Below are positions 1 to 5,699 of a stretch of 12,143 nt of DNA, piece by piece (the stretch's first letter is position 1; each line of letters starts with the position of its first letter). The DNA lies in assembly GCF_041949975.1 (NCBI RefSeq), contig NZ_JBHFQG010000058.1, positions 1 through 12,143 on the forward strand. Reading direction: 5' to 3'. The notes beneath the pieces were generated by a model that was given only the letters and a program-made list of their open reading frames with translations, ran no database searches and was not told where the DNA came from. A program made the position numbers and the translations under genes. This stretch comes from Alteribacillus sp041949975. GTDB lineage: Bacteria > Bacillota > Bacilli > Bacillales > Marinococcaceae.

Positions 1-316
1 CTATGAAGAATTTTTGGCTTTACTGCTGGAAAGAGAAATGGACACGAGACAAGAAACCGCAAGGTATAATCGCATTCGACGAGCCGAATTTCCATACAAA
101 AAATACATCGAAGACTTGTCTGTTAAAAAGTTGCCGGAGGATGCACAGAAGAACTACAAGCGCTTTGAACGTTGGGGGGAGATTTTTCAAGACCCTGTGA
201 TGACAGCAGCAATGATTGATCGTTTAACTCATCAGGCGTATATCGTAAATATGAATGGAAACTCGTATCGCATGAAAGAAACAAAACAGTGGCTCCAAGA
301 TCAGCAGTCTGTGTAA
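1..316 (+). pseudogene. istB: IS21-family helper ATPase IstB, internally deleted and cut by window edge
   Basis: The open frame runs in from the window edge (first full codon at 2) and ends with TAA at 314-316. The first ~50 residues match the IstB N-terminus (YEEFLALLLERE, then a basic RQET..NRIRRAEFPYKKYIEDL stretch). The last ~50 match the IstB C-terminus (ERWGEIFQDPVMTAAMIDRL, then a YIVNMNGNSYRMKETK segment). Everything between is missing: no Walker A, Walker B or sensor motifs remain, so about 105 residues stand where the family has about 250. The join lies near residue 50-55 (around 150-160) and keeps the reading frame. IstB normally assists the IstA transposase as an AAA+ ATPase; this copy cannot bind ATP. 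IstA would lie to the left, outside the window. Family identity is confident; whether the shortened protein is made is unknown. Confidence 0.85.
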
Positions 317-376
317 GAAGAACGGGAATCTCATCAGTATCCCCCTATCTTAAATAAATATTCCCTTAAATGGAAA

Positions 377-908
377 TTTTAGGTGGGGGAGTTTTAAATG
401 ACTATGTGGGGGAATTTTCAGTTGACAATTACAGATACGGAAGAAAAAACTATAAGCGTCACTAAACCCTACTATAATCCAAGCAACAATAAAAAGGAGT
501 ACAAGTTACTAACTCCAAAAACAATTACCTCTGTACGTAAAATAGATCTCGATGAGACTGTGATTAATGAAATAAACAGCGTGATAAGTATCACAATCAA
601 GAGTTTATCTTAAATCACATGGATGATAAAACTCCAGGCTATCCACTTTATATTAATAGGATATAAAATTGAATGAAACGTTTGTTGAAGTTAGCTGATT
701 TAAATCCAAAAATCACTCCGCATTCATTACGTCACGCCCATACTTCACTACTCGCAGAAGCGGGAGTAAGCCTACCTCAAATCAGGAAACAATTAGATCA
801 TCAAGATGAAGATACTATACTACGAAAAATATTTACCTCCACGTAACAAAAGAAATGAAAAAAGAGGCTTCTCAAAAGTTTGGTCAACTTATGAGAAGCC
901 TCCAATAA
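377..908 (+). pseudogene. Phage-type tyrosine recombinase (integrase), decayed C-terminal catalytic domain
   Basis: Several frame pieces together rebuild one integrase catalytic domain. From 383 a VGEF piece, a stop (TAA 395-397) and a conserved Trp are followed by EKTISVTKPYYNP and LLTPKTITSVRKIDLDE, which carries the catalytic beta-hairpin Lys; this piece is open to 613. A second frame from about 600 reads EFILNHMDDKTPGYPLYINRI, two stops, then MKRLLKLADLNPKITPHSLRHAH at 673, with the active-site Arg and His of the HSLRH box, and LDHQDEDT, where the usual LGH Gly is Asp. A shift near 820-830 is needed to reach NIYLHVTKEMKKEASQKFG with the nucleophilic Tyr; this frame ends with TAA at 906-908. 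The first catalytic Arg is lost just upstream of 383. A good-looking AGGTGG ribosome site stands before an ATG at 398, but the 71-residue frame it opens is only the middle of the integrase, not a separate small gene. Confidence 0.8.
864..902. repeat. Perfect 11-bp inverted repeat, terminator-like on the minus strand
   Basis: GAGGCTTCTCA at 864-874 pairs with TGAGAAGCCTC at 892-902 across a 17-nt loop, inside the last codons of the integrase relic. On the minus strand the stem is followed at once by six T (the A run at 858-863), the pattern of an intrinsic terminator. On the plus strand no T run follows. No minus-strand gene is visible to its right, so any role is uncertain. Confidence 0.45.
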
Positions 909-957
909 TATCTTCAGTGTTATCAAAATGTTAGCATTTTGCTTTCATCTTACATAA

Positions 958-1089
958 AATCCTTGTAAATTGGAGGAAAAGCTGAAAAAGGCGGAAGCTC
1001 TCATCGCCTATTTAGAAGCTGAGTTAGATTTCGAAAAAAAGCTCGACGAACTTGAAAGGCAACGAATAAGAAACGTTGTCCCGGATTAG
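958..1089 (+). pseudogene. Coiled-coil fragment, probably the end of an IS3-type OrfA
   Basis: A frame open from 958 to TAG at 1087-1089 encodes a ~40-residue leucine-rich heptad segment (LEEKLKKAEALIAYLEAELD, then EKKLDELERQ). It has no upstream HTH part and no start codon with a ribosome site. Heptads of this kind are typical of the C-terminal leucine zipper that dimerises IS3-family OrfA proteins. No OrfB (DDE integrase) follows; aldolase sequence begins within a few bases instead. The OrfA assignment rests only on this short segment; a piece of some other coiled-coil protein is possible. Confidence 0.4.
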
Positions 1090-1095
1090 CCCTCT

Positions 1096-1550
1096 AGACG
1101 AAGTCGCCAAACATTGCTTCCGACCTCGTCCCTATCATCGAACCTGAAGTCAATATTCACAGTGAGAATAAAGAAAAGTGAGAAGAAATTCTGCGTGAGG
1201 AAATCATCAAACATCTGAATGATTTATCAGAAGAAAACATGATGCTGAAGCTCACGATACCAACGAAGGCTAATGCCTATAAAGAGTTGGTTGAGCATCA
1301 GCGCGTTATACGTCTTGTCGCTCTTTGAGGCGGCTATTCCCGTGATGAAGCGAATGAGAAGTTGAAAGATAAATGACGGTCTCATTGCGAGCTTCTCCCG
1401 AGCGTTGGCCGGTGGCTTAAATGCCAATCAGTCTGATGAAGAATTCAATGAGGCAATTATGCTGCAGATACGATTTACGATGCTTCTGTTCTGTTCATAA
1501 AAAATAACGGTAAAAGATTTATGGATAGGTCAATCCCTATAGAAACATGA
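1096..1550 (+). pseudogene. fda: Class I fructose-bisphosphate aldolase, decayed C-terminal third
   Basis: Conceptual translation across three frames gives the end of a glycolytic class I aldolase: LVPIIEPEVNIHS (the Glu of the IEPE box lines the active site), EEILREEIIKHLNDLSEEN, MLKLTIPTKANAYKELVEH (the Lys of LKLTIP is at the Schiff-base position), VIRLVAL and GGYSRDEANEKL, NDGLIASFSRALAGGLNANQ, and DTIYDAS. In-frame stops lie at the TGA near 1178 and the TGA near 1326. Frameshifts are needed near 1112, near 1373 and near 1460. The N-terminal two thirds of the barrel are absent; the sequence before 1096 is an unrelated coiled-coil fragment. The enzyme normally cleaves fructose 1,6-bisphosphate to two trioses; this relic cannot. 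The last frame runs to TGA at 1548-1550, although real homology probably ends near 1490. Confidence 0.8.
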
Positions 1551-1586
1551 TATGGGTGCATTACGACAGTGTAAACGCACCCATAT
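1550..1586. repeat. 10-bp perfect hairpin between two pseudogenes
   Basis: ATATGGGTGC (1550-1559) and GCACCCATAT (1577-1586) are exact inverted copies. Inside the 17-nt loop TTAC (1561-1564) and GTAA (1571-1574) can pair again, giving a long stacked hairpin. No T run follows on either strand. It may be the old terminator of the aldolase gene or a scar of a lost element; the sequence does not decide. Confidence 0.55.
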
Positions 1587-1589
1587 AGT

Positions 1590-2123
1590 TATTGATAAAA
1601 CTTCCTTTAAATGATTTGGATAAAAAACGGGTAACCGTATATCAGGAAACACGGGTAGAAAAAGTCAAGATGGCAACCGGTAATCCGATTTTCAATGAGA
1701 AGAAAGGAAATCGTGCGGTCATTTGCAATTCGAGAGATATCACGGAATGTAACACAATTAAAACAATGGGTAAAGCAAAATGAGAAAAGGTAAAAAAGTA
1801 CGAAAGCGAATTGTTGAAATTAAAGAAAAACCAAACAAAAATCGCGTTATTGACACCAGTGAAAAAATGAAACATGTTATGGCTCTGATTGAACGAATTT
1901 CAAACGTCAATTCTATATTTTAATTACCGAAGAATCGGGGACAAGGAAAGATGTATTAGCGAGGGCAACACACGAGTTTAGTTCCAGAAAAGATAAACCA
2001 TTAAGGTGAATTGCGGTGCGCTTCCGGAAAACTTGCTGGAATCTGAACTGTTTGGTTATGAGTCAGGTGCATTTACAGTAGCGAAACGCAGCGGCAATCC
2101 GGGACATTTTGAATTGGCACACA
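1590..2123 (+). pseudogene. Sigma-54-dependent transcriptional regulator (PAS + AAA+), truncated and frameshifted
   Basis: The first frame (to TGA at 1781-1783) gives the end of a PAS sensor domain: DKKRVTVYQETR, MATGNPIFNEKKGNRAVICN and SRDITE. A shift leads to the linker (KEKPNKNRVI) and SEKMKHVMALIERISNVNS. Another reaches ILITEESGTRKDVLARATHE, the Walker A region with GESGTGKD degraded to EESGTRKD, and the last gives VNCGALPENLLESELFGYES, GAFTVAKR and SGNPGHFELAH. The GAFTGA loop that contacts sigma-54 reads GAFTVA. Homology stops at about 2123, so Walker B, the rest of the AAA+ core and the Fis-type DNA-binding domain are gone. Such proteins activate catabolic operons from -12/-24 promoters; the target operon is not in the window. 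Confidence 0.82.
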
Positions 2124-2269
2124 AAATTAAATATAGGAAAAACTGTTATTAAAATTAAAGACCCCGAAAAAAATACTATGTTAGATTCACTTTCATAGAT
2201 ATCTAAGTCATTCATTATTAGGTTGAGGATTTACACTTCTTGAATTTCAACCTTCATATATTCGCCTAA
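2124..2269. other. Short spacer with no gene
   Basis: This AT-rich stretch separates the regulator relic from the VOC gene reading towards it. AGGTTGA (2220-2226) and TCAACCT (2247-2253) form a weak inverted repeat past the VOC stop, without a T run. I see no open frame or clear site here. Confidence 0.5.
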
Positions 2270-3256
2270 CTAGTTCGGATAGACAGCTACTGGCTCCGGC
2301 CATTTAAAGCTTTCTTCAGGACCGTACAGCTCAACAATACACTTCATATCATCACGAGTATCCCTGTAGTCATAGTGGAAGTTCTTTCCCCAGTAACCGT
2401 ACTGTACCAGACCTAAACCATTTTTCTTGCAGAATTCTAGCGCGCTTTCATAGGATACCGTATCCAATGCCACATGATGGATTCCTTCCCCATACTCTTT
2501 TAAAAATCGTGCATAATCACTGATTTCATCCAAAGGTTCAATTAGTTCCCATTGGACACCTCCTATATCTGCAACAGCTAGCCGCATAGCATAATCCATT
2601 CGCTTGCCACCTACACTCATATCCGCCACTGTATCCTGATTAAATTCATATACTGCCCAAGGCCCAATTTCATATTTATCTGCATATACTTTCATGGCCT
2701 GATCCAAATCCTTTACTACGACACCTACTTGAAGGACTTTAGTAAATATTGTTTTTCCTTGCATAGGCTTTTCCGGATAGACAGCTACTGGCTCCGGCCA
2801 TTTAAAGCTTTCTTCAGGACCGTACAGCTCAACAATACACTTCATATCATCACGAGTATCCCTGTAGTCATAGTGGAAGTTCTTTCCCCAGTAACCGTAC
2901 TGTACCGGACCTAAACCATTTTTCTTGCAGAATTCTAGCGCACTTTCATAGGATACCGTATCCAATGCCACATGATGGATTCCTTCCCCATACTCTTTTA
3001 AAAATCGTGCATAATCACTGATTTCATCCAAAGGTTCAATTAGTTCCCATTGGACACCTCCTATATCTGCAACAGCTAGCCGCATAGCATAATCCATTCG
3101 CTTGCCGCCTACACTCATATCCGCCACTGTATCCTGATTAAATTCATATACTGCCCAAGGTCCAATTCTATACTTATCTGCATATACTTTCATGGTCTGA
3201 TCCAAATCCTTTACTACAACACCTACTTGAAGGACTTTAGTAAATATCGGTTTCAT
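2270..3256 (-). CDS. VOC-superfamily (glyoxalase-like) protein with two near-identical tandem domains
   Basis: The 328-residue product is two copies of one ~160-residue vicinal-oxygen-chelate domain, residues ~4-161 and ~170-327, joined by a short linker (EKPMQGK). Each copy reads FTKVLQVGVVVKDLD, YADKY.IGPWAVYEF, GGVQWELIEP, GEGIHHVALDT and CIVELYGPEE. The likely metal-ligand set is Gln10 (where many relatives have His), Gln69 or Glu71, His94/95 and Glu143, with equivalents 166 residues on. The domain resembles methylmalonyl-CoA epimerase and glyoxalase_4-type proteins; the substrate cannot be told. The start is ATG at 3256 with AAAGGAG nine bases ahead, and the stop is TAG. The halves differ at only five residues (T21/A, R30/E, P117/L and the ends). 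One VOC domain is normally two beta-alpha-beta-beta-beta modules and family members often dimerise, so a fused pair could act as a built-in dimer. It lies downstream of the serine hydrolase gene on the same strand; no good promoter of its own was found, so read-through is possible. Confidence 0.85.
   Translation of the reverse strand: MKPIFTKVLQVGVVVKDLDQTMKVYADKYRIGPWAVYEFNQDTVADMSVGGKRMDYAMRLAVADIGGVQWELIEPLDEISDYARFLKEYGEGIHHVALDTVSYESALEFCKKNGLGPVQYGYWGKNFHYDYRDTRDDMKCIVELYGPEESFKWPEPVAVYPEKPMQGKTIFTKVLQVGVVVKDLDQAMKVYADKYEIGPWAVYEFNQDTVADMSVGGKRMDYAMRLAVADIGGVQWELIEPLDEISDYARFLKEYGEGIHHVALDTVSYESALEFCKKNGLGLVQYGYWGKNFHYDYRDTRDDMKCIVELYGPEESFKWPEPVAVYPN
2276..2755. repeat. Tandem direct repeat, copy encoding VOC domain 2
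   Basis: This copy matches 2774-3253 base for base at an offset of 498, with about ten differences over ~480 bp, nearly all transitions (for example near 2409, 2444 and 2619 and a small cluster at 2665-2675). The high identity, including at silent positions, points to a recent duplication rather than old domain pairing. Confidence 0.92.
2774..3253. repeat. Tandem direct repeat, copy encoding VOC domain 1
   Basis: This is the partner of the copy at 2276-2755. About 18 bp of linker (2756-2773) separates the copies and keeps them in frame, so the duplication made one longer gene and not two genes. Confidence 0.92.
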
Positions 3257-3304
3257 TGAATTCTTCTCCTTTGCTCTTTTATAACTTACATTTGGTATTA
3301 ATAT

Positions 3305-3329
3305 TTAGATTTCAATAAGCTAAATCTAA
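3305..3329. repeat. Small inverted repeat beside the MITE-like element
   Basis: TTAGATTT (3305-3312) pairs with AAATCTAA (3322-3329). If the 183-bp element is removed, this hairpin would begin at the stop codon of the serine hydrolase gene, so it may be part of that gene's original 3' end. No T run follows. Confidence 0.4.
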
Positions 3330-3330
3330 C

Positions 3331-3513
3331 GGTTCTGGTGCAAACCTCGGATTTTTGTCAAAATGTAAGTAAAAATATAAGATTAATACCGAATATTTCC
3401 GGTTTTTACACTATGAAAATTCGATATTATTTTTTTATTCCGAATAAAAATTGCCCATAGAGTAGATAATGATCATAACGGTTTGTCTGCCTCATTCTTT
3501 TTACACCAGAACC
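3331..3513. mobile_element. 183-bp MITE-like element with IS6-family-like terminal inverted repeats
   Basis: The left end GGTTCTGGTGCAAA (3331-3344) and the inverted right end GGTTCTGGTGTAAA (from 3513 leftwards) agree at 13 of 14 bases. They resemble the ends of IS6/IS26/IS257-type elements (GGTTCTGTTGCAAA). No transposase frame fits inside. AAATCTAAC occurs at 3322-3330, touching the left end, and again at 3517-3525, three bases beyond the right end, like an imperfect target duplication. The element sits seven bases after the serine hydrolase stop and about 75 bp before the VOC start. It may be an internally deleted IS6-like copy or a true MITE. Confidence 0.6.
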
Positions 3514-3520
3514 ATAAAAT

Positions 3521-4759
3521 CTAACCGTCAATCTGCACTTTTTGACGACGGTCCGCTCCTAATCTCCTCAACGTATGGTAGACTGCTGACTCTAATTCAA
3601 TGAAGCCCAGGTACGAAGCCGGATCATGAAAAGGGAGTATTTGAGAAGCAAATAATCCACCAATGCCGTTCTCGCGATCGATCCAGTAGAACAGATTGGC
3701 CAGACCAGCCCACATCAGTTGGCCTGCTGGGCGACCCGTTGGGGTTGGATCCTCATTTACTTGGAATGTATAAGCCCACGACTTTTCCACACCTGGGTAG
3801 AACTCACCGTCATTTGCCAGCGATGGATCTGACGAGATCCATCCGCCGCTTCTCAATGCTCCAAGCCCGTTCTGAGACATTTGCGCAACGGTTTCTGGTT
3901 CAAGTACGCCCGCACCATCATTCAGGATCATCCGAATAAACTTCATGTACTCACCAATACTAGCATACAAACCGTGTCCCCCCATATCCATTTCGGGAGA
4001 TTGCGGGAGCATGAGATCAGGTAGTGGAGTAATACTGCCGTCCTGAGCACGATTGTGGATAGTTGCGCGGCGTTCCATCATCGACGGTGTTAACGTAAAC
4101 CGGATATCAGTCATATCCAAGGGGGCAAAAATATGTTCAGTCATCACTTCGCTCAACCGCTTGCCGCGTACAGCTTCGACAACCTTGCCAACCCAGTCGA
4201 TGTTGACGCCATAGTTCCAGCGTTCACCTGGCTCGAATAACAGCACATTCTTAATCGAGTCAAAGGTACTAGTGAGTATAGATGGTATGTCCCTAGCCTC
4301 ACGATATCTTCGATCCTCATTACTGAAGAAATCATATCCAAAGCCAGCAGTATGAAGCATCAGCATATTGATCGTAATGTCGGTCCTGGGTTCTCTTAAT
4401 TTGGGCTGCCCATCTGAGTCAAACCCCTCAACAACTTTAATCTCGGAAATCTCAGGCACATACTTCTTGACCGGATCGTCGAGCCTAACTTTTCCTTCTT
4501 CGACCAATTGCATCAATGCTGTTCCGGTGATGGCCTTAGTGGTCGAGAAAAGAGCACACACTGTGTCGGTGGTCATCGGTGTTTCCTTTCCAAGCTCGCG
4601 TACCCCTGCTGCACCCTCATAGATGTTGCCCTCGCAGTCAGTTATCATGGCAACCACTCCGGGAACGCCTCCAGGCTTACCTACTGCATGATCCAGAACT
4701 TTGTCAAGAGAATCTTTTAGAGCACTCTTTAACGCTTGGTTTTTCACAGGTTTCACCAT
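3521..4759 (-). CDS. Serine hydrolase of the beta-lactamase/family VIII esterase fold (EstB-like)
   Basis: This is a 412-residue protein of the class C beta-lactamase-like superfamily. The nucleophile motif is S72-T-T-K75 (in ALFSTTKAITG). The second catalytic residue is Tyr183 in WNYGVNIDWVG, spaced as in the esterase EstB (Ser75, Lys78, Tyr181) rather than the YAN of AmpC. The late MWAGLANLFYWIDRENGIGG segment stands where EstB-type enzymes have WGG and true beta-lactamases KTG. No signal peptide is present, so the enzyme should be cytoplasmic. This favours a carboxylesterase over a drug-resistance role. Start choice is uncertain: AAGGAG abuts the ATG at 4759 with no spacing, so the in-frame GTG at codon 5 (4747), 12 bases on, may be the true start. 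The gene has its own strong promoter and is followed by the MITE-like element and the VOC gene. Confidence 0.85.
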   Translation of the reverse strand: MVKPVKNQALKSALKDSLDKVLDHAVGKPGGVPGVVAMITDCEGNIYEGAAGVRELGKETPMTTDTVCALFSTTKAITGTALMQLVEEGKVRLDDPVKKYVPEISEIKVVEGFDSDGQPKLREPRTDITINMLMLHTAGFGYDFFSNEDRRYREARDIPSILTSTFDSIKNVLLFEPGERWNYGVNIDWVGKVVEAVRGKRLSEVMTEHIFAPLDMTDIRFTLTPSMMERRATIHNRAQDGSITPLPDLMLPQSPEMDMGGHGLYASIGEYMKFIRMILNDGAGVLEPETVAQMSQNGLGALRSGGWISSDPSLANDGEFYPGVEKSWAYTFQVNEDPTPTGRPAGQLMWAGLANLFYWIDRENGIGGLFASQILPFHDPASYLGFIELESAVYHTLRRLGADRRQKVQIDG

Positions 4760-4780
4760 CTCCTTGGAATATATTAAAAA

Positions 4781-4810
4781 ATCTGAATATTAATAATATC
4801 ATGTTCAGAT
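4781..4810. promoter_or_regulatory. Operator-like palindrome overlapping the -10 box
   Basis: The arms ATCTGAATAT (4781-4790) and ATGTTCAGAT (4801-4810) are inverted copies at 9 of 10 positions with a 10-bp centre that contains the -10 box. A repressor bound here would block the serine hydrolase promoter. No candidate regulator gene is adjacent; the TetR-like relic at 11585 is far away. Confidence 0.5.
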
Positions 4811-4822
4811 ATAGACTGTCAA
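4793..4822 (-). promoter_or_regulatory. Sigma-A promoter of the serine hydrolase gene
   Basis: Read on the minus strand, a perfect -35 TTGACA (4822-4817) is followed after 18 bp by TATTAT (4798-4793), with TG one base ahead of the -10 (an extended -10). Transcription would start near 4786, about 27 bases before the ATG. Confidence 0.7.
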
Positions 4823-5122
4823 TTTTTTACTGATATGAGTCGGAGATAACTGAATAGTAAGAGAGCATTCCCTAACATCCATAGATAGACACTACTCAGG
4901 GATTAGAAACTGGCGTCAAAAATATGGCACTCTGGGACATAAACATAGATTTGACAGTCTCTTATTAAGTTTTTGGGGTTGTTTTTATCAATTGTATCCC
5001 CTGTTAAGTAAGAAAAAAATAGATCCAGAAAAAAATGACATTCATTAATTTTATAGAGCCATCACGTATTGCCCGGTCAATCAGATAAAAATTCTACTTT
5101 AAGAAAATAAAGGAAATATTGA
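4823..5122. other. Gene-free stretch with one 10-bp inverted repeat pair
   Basis: There are stops in all frames and no recognisable protein. AGACTGTCAA (4813-4822, overlapping the hydrolase -35) and its exact inverse TTGACAGTCT (4951-4960) bracket 148 bp, which could be a tiny mobile element or two divergent -35 boxes. The second copy has no good -10 box on the plus strand. Confidence 0.4.
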
Positions 5123-5233
5123 ACGAGTTTCCATGTTAAGATTCATGAAAGCGTTATCCTAAAGCCGGGAGAGGAAGGGGTGTATCAAGTAGTCCCATCT
5201 ATGACCATTAGATCAAAAGGAGGAACAAAATGA
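5123..5233 (+). pseudogene. Tail of an unrecognised gene, stop overlapping the next start (ATGA)
   Basis: The 36-codon frame is open from just after a TGA (5120-5122) to TGA at 5231-5233. It reads HVKIHESVILKPGEEGVYQV and then VPSMTIRSKGGTK. No start with a ribosome site is present, so only the C-terminus survives. The case for coding is the exact ATGA overlap with the next gene, a sign of translational coupling in an operon, plus ordinary codon use. I do not recognise the family; the beta-strand-rich look would fit an extracellular accessory domain, but this is a guess. Confidence 0.4.
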
Positions 5234-5372
5234 CCAAAAAAAGCTTCACCCTTTTGATCATGCTGCAAGTATTTTTCTTTCACTTTCAGCAATGATGGTT
5301 TGGGCTGATGATTCAGCTGTTTCTGTCACAAACGGTAAAATTGACCTACCTTTACTCTATAAATTAAACTAA
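5230..5372 (+). pseudogene. Small secreted peptide or protein N-terminus, frameshifted in its signal peptide
   Basis: The ATG at 5230 has an excellent ribosome site (AAAGGAGG, six bases ahead). The frame MTKKSFTLLIMLQVF stops at TGA 5293-5295. Restoring one base near 5264-5268 joins it to a frame reading LASIFLSLSAMMVWA, a complete signal peptide with a VWA cleavage site, then DDSAVSVTNGKIDLPLLYKL and a TAA at 5370-5372. The mature part would have only ~20 residues, so the gene is either a short peptide or a truncated larger exported protein. Its stop overlaps the ribosome site of the next gene. Function is unknown. Confidence 0.5.
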
Positions 5373-5384
5373 GGAGTGGTTAAT

Positions 5385-5693
5385 TTGAAAGGCTTTAGTT
5401 ACAAAACAGGAAAAATTTTAATTGTCCTATTATTATTGACTAGCATTCTCCATTCTCCTTCCCATGTAAGTGCTGAGGAATCTGGAAAAGATATTATCCA
5501 GGCTGTTTCAACAGATAAGTCAATGTACAACCCCGGAGAAACAATTGAATTTAATATTAACCTCACGAACAACACAAAGCACACAATTAATCATGGAAAA
5601 ATCGAGTTAATTGTCAAGCATCTAAATAAGACAGTCGATTCAACTATGGAGCAGTCTTACTCTCTAAAAAAAAATAAATCAGAAAAGCTGTAA
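5385..5693 (+). pseudogene. N-terminal fragment of a secreted GH66-like dextranase/cyclodextran synthase
   Basis: The TTG at 5385 is the likely start: AAGGAG (5371-5376) is eight bases ahead, whereas a GTG at 5376 lies inside that site. Residues 1-30 form a signal peptide (KTGKILIVLLLLTSIL core, cleavage after HVSA). The mature part contains VSTDKSMYNPGETIEFNINL and GKIELIVKHLNKTVDS. These resemble the N-terminal Ig-like domain of glycoside hydrolase 66 enzymes (dextranase and cycloisomaltooligosaccharide glucanotransferase), where STDKxxYNPG and a YKHLN-type strand are usual. The frame ends after 102 residues, while such enzymes have roughly 600-1000, and the TIM barrel is absent; RloC-relic sequence starts immediately after. 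The GH66 link is inference from short motifs. It is tightly packed behind the previous two fragments. Confidence 0.5.
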
Positions 5694-5699
5694 AACAAG

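Noticed and set aside
864..902. Terminator for the integrase on the plus strand
   Set aside because: No T run follows on that strand; the T run is only on the minus-strand side.
1550..1586. CRISPR-like or attachment-site repeat
   Set aside because: Only one inverted pair exists, with no second copy or spacer pattern in the window; it is just a hairpin.
2220..2253. Terminator after the VOC gene
   Set aside because: The 7-bp stem has a 20-nt loop and no T run on the minus strand, so it is too weak to call.
3521..4759. Reading the serine hydrolase as a class C beta-lactamase giving drug resistance
   Set aside because: It lacks a signal peptide and a KTG motif, and its Tyr motif and late Trp segment fit family VIII esterases better.
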